Both the position numbers and the translations under genes were made by a program. A stretch of 10,726 nucleotides of DNA from Anaerolineales bacterium UBA4826 (lineage in GTDB: Bacteria > Chloroflexota > Anaerolineae > UBA4142): assembly GCA_002400365.1 (NCBI GenBank), contig DHFK01000204.1, forward strand, positions 1 to 10,726, in the 5' to 3' direction. The notes beneath the pieces were generated by a model. The model was not told the origin of the DNA, searched no databases, and was given only the letters and a program-made list of their open reading frames with translations. Of the stretch, positions 1-6,428 are shown one piece after another; the first letter of the stretch is position 1, and each line of letters starts with the position of its first letter.

Positions 1-72
1 CCCCTCCCCCTCTCCTGGGCTGAAGTTCAAGCCCAGGAGAGGGGGAGTCGGGTACGGGGGGGAGGGGGTGAG
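1..72. repeat. GC-rich palindromic intergenic repeat
   Basis: A perfect 18-bp inverted repeat (arms 4-21 and 30-47, 8-base loop) is followed by a G-run tail at 55-72 ending in GGGGGTGAGG. The stem would be very stable in RNA. No T-run follows it on the plus strand, so it is not a classical terminator for that strand. The extreme C/G strand asymmetry and position between genes suggest a dispersed REP/MITE-like element. That label is inferred; other copies would have to be found elsewhere in the genome. Confidence 0.6.
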
Positions 73-78
73 GCAATC

Positions 79-85
79 AGGAGGT
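79..85 (+). promoter_or_regulatory. ribosome binding site that fixes a TTG start
   Basis: AGGAGGT lies four bases before TTG at 90-92. It is the only strong Shine-Dalgarno sequence here, and the next in-frame ATG is about 54 codons further in, inside the second membrane helix. This supports TTG as the real start. Confidence 0.7.
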
Positions 86-89
86 CTGG

Positions 90-776
90 TTGTCCCCACT
101 TGAACTTGTCCCCATTCTAAAGCAGCATCGGCAATTTGCGATCCTGGCATCATTCGGTCTGGCGCTGCTGTACGCTGAAGAGGGCTGGGCGAGTTACAGT
201 TTTTGGTCGCATCGCCCGCTCAATCAAGCGTTGCTGCTGATTGCGGTAATCATGCTGATCGCATTTGTCGGTTATCTCATTTCCTTTCTCTTTCCGCCGA
301 CCCTCGTCTCAGCAACCTGGGATCATCCGCGCCCCTGGGGCGTATTTAGCAACGTGGCGGCGTGGTCCGCCGGGATTACCATCGGCGTCAACGTGATTGC
401 CTATGCCGCGCTGCTCTACCTCGTGCAATTCGACTTGACCGCCAGTTACAACCTGCTGCGCGACATCTACGTCTATACGCTCTTTGGCATGATCTTTTTT
501 CACGGCATGTTGCTCTACGTGCGCTACATGCACTATCTCTACTCGATGCCCGATTTCATCCAGCCGATCAAGGTCATCGCGGTCTCAGTCGGGCTGGGCA
601 TTGTGATGCTCATCGTCGGCGGATTTCTGTTCCTGCTCGACCTCTACCACTTTGAGAACGCGCCGGCTGCCATCCAGCCGCTGCTGGGATTGCACGTCTA
701 TGCCCGCGCGCTTTACGCGCTGACGCTCGCGCTCGCCGCGTACGCCTGGCATCTGCGCTGGATCGCGGACCATTGA
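90..776 (+). CDS. six-helix integral membrane protein of unknown function
   Basis: The product is 228 residues, starting at TTG (90) behind a good Shine-Dalgarno sequence. I do not recognise the family. About six hydrophobic segments are visible, near residues 16-28, 46-68, 92-112, 129-149, 161-184 and 203-221, so it is an inner-membrane protein with little soluble mass. Several histidines lie in or at the edge of helices: H138 and H148 in helix four, and H202 and H221 bracketing helix six. Such pairs can ligate heme in cytochrome-b-like proteins, but there is no CxxCH and no clear family signature, so heme binding is only a possibility. The gene ends 13 bases before tpiA on the same strand and is probably cotranscribed with it. 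No promoter is visible in the 89 bases upstream. The length and uniform codon use suggest an intact gene. Confidence 0.8.
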   Translation: MSPLELVPILKQHRQFAILASFGLALLYAEEGWASYSFWSHRPLNQALLLIAVIMLIAFVGYLISFLFPPTLVSATWDHPRPWGVFSNVAAWSAGITIGVNVIAYAALLYLVQFDLTASYNLLRDIYVYTLFGMIFFHGMLLYVRYMHYLYSMPDFIQPIKVIAVSVGLGIVMLIVGGFLFLLDLYHFENAPAAIQPLLGLHVYARALYALTLALAAYAWHLRWIADH

Positions 777-789
777 CACAGGAGGAACA

Positions 790-1557
790 ATGCGTACACC
801 CATCGTTGCTGGCAATTGGAAGATGAACAAGACGATCGCCGAGGCGCGCGCGTTGGTCACCGCCATGCGCGAAGACCTCGCCCGTCTCGCCGCGACCGGC
901 AAAGCGGAAATCGTCTTGTGCCCACCGTTCGTTTCGATTCCCGAAGTCGCCGCGTTGGTCAAAGGCACGCCGCTACACGTCGGCGCGCAGAATTTGTTTT
1001 GGGAAACCAAAGGCGCGTTCACCGGCGAAATCGCGCCGCCGATGCTGAACGAAATCTGCGACTATGTCATCCTCGGACACTCGGAACGGCGGCAGTATTT
1101 TGGCGAGACCGATGAAGGGGTCAACAATAAAGTCAAAGCCGCGCTCGCGCATCACCTCAAGCCGATTGTCTGTGTCGGCGAGAACCTCGCGCAGAATGAA
1201 GCGGGTCAGACCCAGACCGTGGTCGGCGCGCAGGTGCGCGCCGCGTTCAAGGAGATTGCGCGCGACGATGCGCGCGGCATCGTCATCGCCTACGAACCGA
1301 TCTGGGCGATCGGCACCGGCAAAGCCGCCAGCGGCGCGGGCGCGAACGCGGTGATCGGCTTGACGATTCGCGGCGCGCTCGCCGATCTGTACGACGAAGC
1401 CACCGCGCAAGGCGTGCGCGTGCAATACGGCGGCAGCGTCAGCCCCAAGAACGTCGCGGAATTCTTCGCGCAGCCCGAGATTGACGGCGCGCTCGTCGGC
1501 GGCGCGAGTCTGGTCGCGGCGGACTTTATCGCCATTTGCCAAGCGGCGGTCAAATAG
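790..1557 (+). CDS. tpiA: triosephosphate isomerase
   Basis: The 255-residue product interconverts dihydroxyacetone phosphate and glyceraldehyde 3-phosphate in cytoplasmic glycolysis and gluconeogenesis. All hallmark elements of the TIM barrel are present: NWKMN with N9 and K11 at the start, catalytic H97 in the ILGHSERR motif, catalytic E169 in AYEPIWAIGTGKA followed by the mobile phosphate-gripping loop 6, the YGGSV phosphate loop at 213-217, and GALVGGASL at 233-241. The length is normal for bacterial TpiA. The ATG at 790 has a strong AGGAGGA sequence at 780-786. The gene follows the six-helix membrane protein by 13 bases, so the two are probably one transcript. The usual glycolytic neighbours (gap, pgk) are not in the window. 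Loop 6 continues as AASGAGANAV, slightly unusual but still compatible with function. Confidence 0.98.
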   Translation: MRTPIVAGNWKMNKTIAEARALVTAMREDLARLAATGKAEIVLCPPFVSIPEVAALVKGTPLHVGAQNLFWETKGAFTGEIAPPMLNEICDYVILGHSERRQYFGETDEGVNNKVKAALAHHLKPIVCVGENLAQNEAGQTQTVVGAQVRAAFKEIARDDARGIVIAYEPIWAIGTGKAASGAGANAVIGLTIRGALADLYDEATAQGVRVQYGGSVSPKNVAEFFAQPEIDGALVGGASLVAADFIAICQAAVK

Positions 1558-1565
1558 GTCACATC

Positions 1566-1627
1566 TTACGCTTTACGTTTTGCGCTTTACGAACGGACTG
1601 CCGTAAAGCGTAATGCGTAAAACGTAA
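1566..1627. repeat. stuttering palindrome built from TTACGCTTTACG-type words
   Basis: The region folds into a long imperfect hairpin. The inner stem is 9 bp and perfect (CGCTTTACG at 1583-1591 with 1602-1610, 10-base loop). The outer stem is 12 bp with one mismatch (1566-1577 with 1616-1627). Both stems are variants of one word, so each arm is itself a near-tandem repeat. No T-run follows, so a terminator role is unlikely. It nearly fills the gap between tpiA and the next gene and ends eight bases before that gene's ATG. Confidence 0.75.
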
Positions 1628-1634
1628 TGCTCTC

Positions 1635-2384
1635 ATGGCCATCGTCATCTTTGCCGTCGTTTTCGCGCTGACCATTCTGCTGCAGCAGTGGCTGCATCGC
1701 CACATTCAGGGATTCGCGCTCGCGCTGACCGGCAATCCGGGTTGCGCGCTGCGCTTGCTGTTTTATTTGCTGCTGCCCGGGATTCTGCTCCACGAGGCGA
1801 GCCATTACGTCGTCGCGCGCGTCCTGCTCGTGCGCACGAACGGTATGCAGATTGGAATTGGGCGCGCCAAAAAGAAACAGGTCAGTCTCGGCTCGGTGAA
1901 CATCCAGCGCGCCGATCCGCTCCGCGAAAGTCTGATCGGCATCGCGCCGTTCGCCGTCGGAATCGCGGCAATTTGGCTGATCGCCGCCATGGGCTTTGAC
2001 CTGTGGCCCGACCGTGGCGTGTCGCTTGCGCTAATGCTCCAGCGCGTCCAGGAATACTCGCACGATTGGACCACCTGGCTCGACCTCTACTTGATCTTTG
2101 CGGTCAGCACCGCGATGATTCCGAGCGAATCGGATCGCGAGCCGTGGGGCCCCGTCATCACCTTTCTCGGCGTCGGCACCGCGATCCTGTTCCTGTTGGG
2201 CTGGACGCCGCGCGTGTCGCCCGACATCGTTCTGCTTGCGCGCAACCTGCTCGACGCGCTGACTTTTGCGCTGGGCATCGCGGTGATCGTCAACGGCGCG
2301 GTCGCGGTCGCGCTCTGGGTGCTCGAACAGACCGTCGCGCGCCTCAGCGGCAAGCGCGCGGAGTATCGGGTAAGAAGACGGTGA
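1635..2384 (+). CDS. membrane protein with HExxH motif, possible M50-like metalloprotease
   Basis: The product is 249 residues with about six hydrophobic segments (near 2-18, 38-65, 98-120, 148-162, 173-190 and 204-230). A zinc-binding motif HEASH (H53, E54, H57) lies within the second one, as in intramembrane site-2-protease-like enzymes (family M50). A later segment, STAMIPSESDREPW (159-171), resembles the region of M50 enzymes that supplies the third metal ligand, which would make D167 the candidate. M50 enzymes cleave substrates within or near the membrane; the substrate here cannot be told. There is no PDZ domain and the exact M50 subgroup is not recognisable, so protease activity is inferred from the motif. 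The ATG at 1635 has no Shine-Dalgarno sequence, because the space before it is taken by the palindromic repeat; no better in-frame start exists. The stop codon abuts the next repeat. It may be read through from tpiA. Confidence 0.8.
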   Translation: MAIVIFAVVFALTILLQQWLHRHIQGFALALTGNPGCALRLLFYLLLPGILLHEASHYVVARVLLVRTNGMQIGIGRAKKKQVSLGSVNIQRADPLRESLIGIAPFAVGIAAIWLIAAMGFDLWPDRGVSLALMLQRVQEYSHDWTTWLDLYLIFAVSTAMIPSESDREPWGPVITFLGVGTAILFLLGWTPRVSPDIVLLARNLLDALTFALGIAVIVNGAVAVALWVLEQTVARLSGKRAEYRVRRR

Positions 2385-2385
2385 T

Positions 2386-2500
2386 CAGTTATCAGTCGTC
2401 AGTAATCAGTCGTCGGTACTCAGACAAAAACCGCGGGGGGACTCGCGGTTTTTATCTGACGTCTATCGTCTGGTTTCTGTTAGCGGATTACTGATAACTG
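2386..2500. repeat. composite inverted repeat of CAGTTATCAGT-type words
   Basis: Perfect outer arms of 11 bp (CAGTTATCAGT at 2386-2396 and ACTGATAACTG at 2490-2500) enclose further variants of the same word on both sides (for example AGTAATC at 2401-2407 against GATTACT at 2485-2491). At the centre is a separate terminator hairpin, whose stem is lengthened by TCAGA/TCTGA at 2420-2424 and 2455-2459. The right side continues to about 2515 as TGTTCACTGTTCACTGAC. The element starts right after the stop of the upstream gene and runs up to the stop of the convergent gene. Confidence 0.7.
2426..2453. terminator. bidirectional intrinsic terminator between convergent genes
   Basis: A perfect 10-bp stem, AAAAACCGCG (2426-2435) with CGCGGTTTTT (2444-2453), encloses an eight-base loop. 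The stem base is A5/T5, so each strand has a GC-rich helix followed by a T-run. It lies between the ends of the plus-strand HExxH gene and the minus-strand wecA-like gene, where a shared terminator is expected. Confidence 0.85.
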
Positions 2501-2515
2501 TTCACTGTTCACTGA

Positions 2516-3514
2516 CTATTGATGTCTGACCCTCACCAACAAGAGCAACGCGCCCGCGCCGATGATGACCAGCGCGATCAGTTTGTAGACGCCGCTCGGC
2601 AGAATCAGCGCGAGCGCGCCAAAGAACGCGGTAAAGACATAGTACAACAGCACGATCGCGCGCTGCGACAAGCCCAGGTCGAGCAAGCGATGATGCAGAT
2701 GCCCGCGATCGGCGACGAACGGCGATCTGCCCGCGCGCAGGCGGCTGACGATTTGCCACGCGACATCCAGGATCGGGATGCCCAGTACCAAGAGCGCGGT
2801 AGCCACTTTCGCCCCGCCGATGATCGAAAGCACGCCCAGCGCAAAGCCCAGCACGCCCGCGCCCGCGCTCCCCATGAAGATCCGGGCGGGATAAAAGTTG
2901 AACAAGAGGAATCCAAGCGTACTGCTGACCAGCGCGAGCGCAAGCAGCGCCAGGGAATTCTGTTCCAGTCGAAAGGTGTGCGCGAACATAACGGCGCCGG
3001 CGATGACAACGACACCCGCCGCCAGTCCGTCAATGCCGTCGAGCCAATTGATCGTGTTCATCATCCCGGCGAGCCAAAACAACGTCAACAAGACGGCGAA
3101 CCAATCCTCAAGCGCAAGCGCGCCGCCGAAGGGATTCGGGATTTCGCGGATCATGACGCCGGCGGCAACGGCGCTGGCGGCGGCAATGATTTGCGCGATC
3201 AATTGCGGCAGCGACTTGAGTTCGTGATGATCGTCGTACGCGCCGACCACGAACATGATCACGCTGCCAAGCAGCAAGCCGAGGAGGCGCGGCATTTCGA
3301 ACGGATCGCTGCGCGGGTAGAGGAGGGAAACTCCGACGGCGGCACAGAACGCGGGGAATACGGCAAGCCCGCCCAGCCGCGGCGTGGGTCGGTCGTGCAC
3401 ACGCCGCGCCGCCGGTTGGTCCACTGCGCCGGCGCGCCGGGAAACCGCGACAGCCAGCGGCACGAGCGCGATGGCGGACAGAAACCCCGTGACAAAGACA
3501 AGCAGAAAAATCAT
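2516..3514 (-). CDS. wecA: WecA/TagO-type polyprenyl-phosphate N-acetylhexosamine-1-phosphate transferase
   Basis: The 332-residue polytopic membrane protein belongs to the MraY/WecA family. These enzymes move a sugar 1-phosphate, usually GlcNAc-1-P from UDP-GlcNAc, to undecaprenyl phosphate and so start cell-surface polysaccharide synthesis on the cytoplasmic face. Visible motifs in order: RLGG at 46-49, the Mg-binding DD pair (D94, D95) in AYDDHHELKS, MNTINWLDGIDGLAAG with D159 and D162, and DRGHLHHRLLDLG at 269-281, the HxHH motif typical of WecA/TagO rather than MraY. One motif is abnormal: the usual MGDxGS reads MGSAGA at 214-219, so the conserved aspartate is S215. The rest looks intact and the length is normal. 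The ATG start has no Shine-Dalgarno sequence but sits about 12 bases after the predicted start of a very good promoter. The gene is convergent with the HExxH gene and divergent from the TPR gene. The exact sugar substrate is not known. Confidence 0.92.
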   Translation of the reverse strand: MIFLLVFVTGFLSAIALVPLAVAVSRRAGAVDQPAARRVHDRPTPRLGGLAVFPAFCAAVGVSLLYPRSDPFEMPRLLGLLLGSVIMFVVGAYDDHHELKSLPQLIAQIIAAASAVAAGVMIREIPNPFGGALALEDWFAVLLTLFWLAGMMNTINWLDGIDGLAAGVVVIAGAVMFAHTFRLEQNSLALLALALVSSTLGFLLFNFYPARIFMGSAGAGVLGFALGVLSIIGGAKVATALLVLGIPILDVAWQIVSRLRAGRSPFVADRGHLHHRLLDLGLSQRAIVLLYYVFTAFFGALALILPSGVYKLIALVIIGAGALLLLVRVRHQ

Positions 3515-3532
3515 TTCGGTATGGCGCGGCTC

Positions 3533-3561
3533 ATTCTATCCCACACCGCGCAACGTGTCAA
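3533..3561 (-). promoter_or_regulatory. sigma70-type promoter for the wecA-like gene
   Basis: On the minus strand, TTGACA (3561-3556) and TAGAAT (3538-3533) are separated by exactly 17 bases. The -35 box is perfect and the -10 box matches 5 of 6. Transcription would start near 3526, giving a leader of only about 12 bases before the ATG at 3514. Confidence 0.8.
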
Positions 3562-3601
3562 AGCAGCGGTAGCACCCCACGCAATCCTGGAGGTCTGATC
3601 T

Positions 3602-3660
3602 GCCACAACCACACAGAATTCCACAGAAATTTTCCGTGTGATTCTGTGTGATGCTGTGGC
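3602..3660. repeat. hairpin repeat with CACAGAAT-type words
   Basis: The arms are GCCACA (3602-3607) with TGTGGC (3655-3660) and CACACAGAAT (3610-3619) with ATTCTGTGTG (3641-3650). A further variant, CCACAGAAAT, and its partner CCGTGTG lie inside. It has the same build as the other intergenic palindromes (short words repeated within each arm, then inverted) but different words. It sits between two divergent promoters. Confidence 0.7.
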
Positions 3661-3668
3661 TAACAAGT

Positions 3669-3686
3669 CGTTCGCGCACGCGAACG
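3669..3686. promoter_or_regulatory. 18-bp dyad, possible operator
   Basis: CGTTCGCG and CGCGAACG are perfect 8-bp half-sites separated by CA. The spacing and symmetry resemble a site for a dimeric repressor. It lies between the divergent wecA-like and TPR promoters, about 59 bases upstream of the TPR -35 box. No regulator gene is adjacent, and CG-rich dyads are common in this sequence, so the call is tentative. Confidence 0.35.
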
Positions 3687-3744
3687 CGTCCACGATTCAA
3701 TGTGGTGCTACCCAAAGCAGCGGCGCCCCGCGGAATCGTCTTAA

Positions 3745-3773
3745 TTGCCTATTTGCGGAATACGGAATATAAT
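3745..3773 (+). promoter_or_regulatory. sigma70-type promoter for the TPR-nfeD-SPFH operon
   Basis: TTGCCT (3745-3750) and a perfect TATAAT (3768-3773) are separated by 17 bases. Transcription would start near 3780, only about six bases before the ATG at 3786. This argues against the longer reading frame that begins upstream of the promoter, at 3648. Confidence 0.8.
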
Positions 3774-3785
3774 AACGCCAGAAAG

Positions 3786-5033
3786 ATGTACAGCGATTCG
3801 GCTTGGGAAACCGCATACACTCCGTCGCGCCGGGGCGCCCGCTTTGGCATTCTCGCCTTCTTGCTGGTGTCGCTGGTTGCCTGCGTATCGGCGGCGCTCG
3901 TCATTCCCGGCGGCTTGGGCCTCCTGGTCGGCTACCAGGAATTGCAAACTCAGAACCACGAGGCGGCGATCATTCATTTCAACCGCGGTTTGGGCTACCA
4001 GGCGGAGAACTATCCCGAGTTGGCGCGCAGCGAATTCGAGATTGCGCTCCGCTACGACAACACCTTTGAACCCGCCCAGCAAAAGTTGCGCGAACTCCAA
4101 TCTACTGGCAACGGCGCAACCGGAACGCCCGCGGAAGACCGCGTCGCGGCGACGCTGTACAACGAAGCGCGTAACCTGGTCGCGCAAAAAGAGTGGGACG
4201 ACGCGATTACGCGCCTGGAACAACTCCGCACGTTGAAAAGCGATTACCGCGCCGCCGAAGTGAACGATCTCCTGTTCCAGGCGTACTGGGGCGGCGGCAA
4301 AGCCGCCGTCGCCGCGGGGCAGATCGAACTGGCGCGCGGGCGTTTTGAATCGGCGCTGACGATTCGCAATGATAGCGAAGTGCTGCGCCAGCGCGACCTC
4401 GCAGTGTTGTATCTCGACGGTCAACAAGCCGCTGGCTACAATTGGCAGATCGCCATCCAAAAGTTTGCCGCGCTCTATCAGCAAGACCCGCACTATGACG
4501 ACGTCGGCAAGCGCCTGTTCGATGCGCACCGGCAGTACGGCGATCTGGCGGCGAAACAGGGATCGCCCTGCCTTGCTGTACGAGAGTACGACGGCGCGCT
4601 GGCGATTACGAACGAGCCGACGCTGGCGCAAAAACGCGCGCAAGCGATGACGCTCTGCAAGCAAGCGATTTCCGCCACGCCCACCCCCGCTAGCGCGCTC
4701 GGCGTGGAGAATTACACTTGGAAGATTTCGCTTGGCAACGACAAGCCGTGCAATGGCTTGGGTGACGTGACCGGTTTCGTGCGCGATGCGCTGGGTCGTC
4801 TGCTGACTGGCGTGCCGGTCGGATACTATGCCGATGGCATCAGTCTGGTCGCGACGAAAACAAATGGGAACGGACAATATCAATTCGTGCTTGGTCAAGA
4901 CCCGGGACTGGTGCATGTCGTCATTCTCGGCGCGGATGGAAAAACGCCCTCCAGTCTGGCAGCCGACGTGGAATATCCCGGTGGGAACAAGCCCGGTTGT
5001 CACGTGGTCGTGGATTGGCAAAAGGTGCAGTAG
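3786..5033 (+). CDS. membrane-anchored TPR protein with C-terminal beta-sandwich-like domain
   Basis: The product is 415 residues. A short N-terminal tail with basic residues (15-19) precedes one membrane helix (about 20-48). A helical region of TPR-like repeats follows, with units visible near 58-105, 121-155, 167-200, 218-245 and 248-280. A Thr/Pro linker (297-303) leads to a C-terminal domain (about 316-412) with VTGFVRDALGRLLTGVPV and TNGNGQYQF, the pattern of carboxypeptidase-regulatory/transthyretin-like folds. Two cysteines in this last domain (C322, C405) could pair. Most of the protein is probably outside the membrane, serving as a scaffold for protein contacts; this is an inference. 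The open frame extends upstream to 3648, but that part crosses the promoter and a repeat and lacks a ribosome site, so I choose the ATG at 3786. It leads a probable operon with nfeD, 55 bases downstream. Confidence 0.85.
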   Translation: MYSDSAWETAYTPSRRGARFGILAFLLVSLVACVSAALVIPGGLGLLVGYQELQTQNHEAAIIHFNRGLGYQAENYPELARSEFEIALRYDNTFEPAQQKLRELQSTGNGATGTPAEDRVAATLYNEARNLVAQKEWDDAITRLEQLRTLKSDYRAAEVNDLLFQAYWGGGKAAVAAGQIELARGRFESALTIRNDSEVLRQRDLAVLYLDGQQAAGYNWQIAIQKFAALYQQDPHYDDVGKRLFDAHRQYGDLAAKQGSPCLAVREYDGALAITNEPTLAQKRAQAMTLCKQAISATPTPASALGVENYTWKISLGNDKPCNGLGDVTGFVRDALGRLLTGVPVGYYADGISLVATKTNGNGQYQFVLGQDPGLVHVVILGADGKTPSSLAADVEYPGGNKPGCHVVVDWQKVQ

Positions 5034-5055
5034 GGACAGGTCGCCGTGCCTGTCC
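5034..5055. repeat. small dyad in the TPR-nfeD gap
   Basis: GGACAGG (5034-5040) and CCTGTCC (5049-5055) form a 7-bp stem with an eight-base loop directly after the TPR stop codon. No T-run follows, so it is not an intrinsic terminator. In an mRNA it could stabilise the upstream 3' end. With the preceding GTAG the sequence reads GTAGGGACAGGTCGCCGTG, similar in style to the larger GTAGGGGCGAAGC element at 9773. Confidence 0.5.
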
Positions 5056-5088
5056 TGGGCTGATACGGCGATTCGGGGTGATGGGGAA

Positions 5089-6399
5089 ATGAAAAAGTTA
5101 TCGCGCGTTCTGGCAATCCTGGCGGTCATCGCGGCATGGGCTTTGCCGTTCGGCGCGCGCGCCCAAAGCGGCGCGCACGTGGATGTTCTGACCGTGGAGG
5201 GCGCCATTGACACCTGGGTAGATGGTTACATCAACCGCGGCATCAGCGTTGCGGAACAGGACGGCGCGGAAGCCGCGATCATCATTCTGAACACGCCGGG
5301 CGGCTCGCTCAACGCGATGCAGAACATCACCACGCGGATGCTCAACGCGCGCGTACCGGTGATCGTGTACGTCGCGCCCGCCGGCGCGTGGGCTGGCTCG
5401 GCGGGGACGTTCATCACGCTCGCCGGCAACATCGCGGCGATGGCGCCGGGCACGACGATCGGCGCGGCGCACCCGGTGAGCGCGGGAGGCGAAAATATCA
5501 CGGGGGATGAACGTGACAAGATCACCAACTTTTCCGTCTCGATCATCCAAAACATCGCGCGCCAACGCGGGCGCAATGCCGAGTGGGCAGCCAATGCGGT
5601 CAAGAGCAGCGTCGCCGCGACCGCGCAAGAAGCGCTCGACCTCAAGGTGATTGACTTGATCGCCAATGACCTCAACGACCTGCTGAACAAGGCGGATGGC
5701 AGAACGGTCAAGACCGGCGCGGGCGAAATGACGCTGCGGACGCAGCGCGTGGGCATCGAAAACATTGATATGAATCTCCCCGAAATCTTTTTGCACACGA
5801 TCGTGGATCCCACCATCGCGCTGATCCTGCTCCAAATCGGCTTGCTCGCCATCGCCGTCGAATTGTACAATCCCGGCGCGACCGTTCCAGCCATCGTTGG
5901 CGGCATTTGTCTGGTTCTGGCGTTTGTCGCGCTCGGCAACTTGCCGGTGAACTGGGGCGGCGTGATTCTGATCGTACTCTCCGTCATCGTGTTTATCCTT
6001 GACGTCAAGATCAACAGCATCGTGCTGACCGGCGGCGGTCTGGTCATGTTCGTCCTCGGCGCGCTGCTGCTCTTTACGCCGCTGACCCCGCGCGCGCCGA
6101 TGATCCCAGAAGTTACGATCTCGCCGTGGGTCGTGCTGGGATTGGGTGGGATGATGGCGACGTTCTTTTTGTTCATCCTCGGCGCGGCGGTGCGCGGGCG
6201 AAACTTTCCGGTGATTAGCGGCGCGGAAGCGCTGGCTGGCGCAAGCGGCGTCGCCATCTCGGAAATCGCGCCGAGCGGCATGGTGCGCGTGAAAGGCGAA
6301 GAGTGGAGCGCCGAGGCGCAGGAGGGCACAATCCAGAAAGGCGAATCCATCCAAGTTGTCAAAGTTGAAGGGCTGCGACTGAAGGTCACGAAAAAGTGA
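5089..6399 (+). CDS. nfeD: long NfeD protein: ClpP-class membrane serine protease
   Basis: The 436-residue product has the three-part layout of long NfeD proteins. A signal peptide (1-26, ending ARAQS) leads to a ClpP-like serine protease domain (about 30-225). Its Ser-Lys dyad is S104 in GAWAGSAGTF and K144 in GDERDKITN; the spacing of 40 matches that of the Pyrococcus 1510-N protease (S97/K138). Four or five membrane helices follow (about 236-260, 265-285, 290-306, 312-332, 346-368), then a C-terminal OB-fold NfeD domain (378-434). Relatives cleave the hydrophobic C-terminus of the partner stomatin, and the pair acts in membrane quality control. An SPFH gene follows at 29 bases, as expected. 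The frame is open upstream from 4828, but that part overlaps the TPR gene out of frame; the ATG at 5089 gives a proper signal peptide. Its ribosome site (GGGG at 5083-5086) is weak and close. Confidence 0.93.
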   Translation: MKKLSRVLAILAVIAAWALPFGARAQSGAHVDVLTVEGAIDTWVDGYINRGISVAEQDGAEAAIIILNTPGGSLNAMQNITTRMLNARVPVIVYVAPAGAWAGSAGTFITLAGNIAAMAPGTTIGAAHPVSAGGENITGDERDKITNFSVSIIQNIARQRGRNAEWAANAVKSSVAATAQEALDLKVIDLIANDLNDLLNKADGRTVKTGAGEMTLRTQRVGIENIDMNLPEIFLHTIVDPTIALILLQIGLLAIAVELYNPGATVPAIVGGICLVLAFVALGNLPVNWGGVILIVLSVIVFILDVKINSIVLTGGGLVMFVLGALLLFTPLTPRAPMIPEVTISPWVVLGLGGMMATFFLFILGAAVRGRNFPVISGAEALAGASGVAISEIAPSGMVRVKGEEWSAEAQEGTIQKGESIQVVKVEGLRLKVTKK

Positions 6400-6428
6400 C
6401 GTAGGCAACCATCCAAAGGAGGAGGCGT

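Larger units (their letters stand above)
3559..3737. repeat. pair of imperfect direct repeats in a divergent promoter region
   Basis: CAAAGCAGCGG occurs at 3559-3569 and again at 3713-3723. The similarity continues, with small gaps, through CCCC and CG to AATC (3586 and 3737), so the units are about 28 and 25 bases long. The left copy overlaps the -35 box of the wecA-like promoter; the right copy lies just upstream of the -35 box of the TPR promoter. They may be binding sites for a shared regulator or the remains of a local duplication. Confidence 0.4.

Noticed and set aside
2386..2515. CRISPR-like array suggested by recurring CAGT words
   Set aside because: The units are about 6-12 bases, vary in sequence and spacing, and are arranged as inverted rather than regularly spaced direct repeats. 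No cas gene is present.
2519..3598. Plus-strand 359-codon open frame opposite the wecA-like gene
   Set aside because: Its product is rich in Arg, Gln, Asp and Glu without any recognisable domain, and the opposite strand encodes a complete WecA-family enzyme with its own promoter. It is a mirror effect of codon bias.
3648..3785. 46-codon upstream extension of the TPR protein
   Set aside because: It crosses a TTGCCT-N17-TATAAT promoter and an intergenic repeat and lacks a ribosome site. The ATG at 3786 leaves a normal membrane-anchor N-terminus.
4828..5088. 87-codon upstream extension of NfeD
   Set aside because: It overlaps the TPR gene in another frame and would bury a clear signal peptide that begins at the ATG at 5089.
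3741..5213. Minus-strand 490-codon open frame opposite the TPR gene
   Set aside because: Low-complexity Arg/Val/Ala-rich translation with no domain. It crosses the TPR promoter and the nfeD start. The plus strand explains the region.
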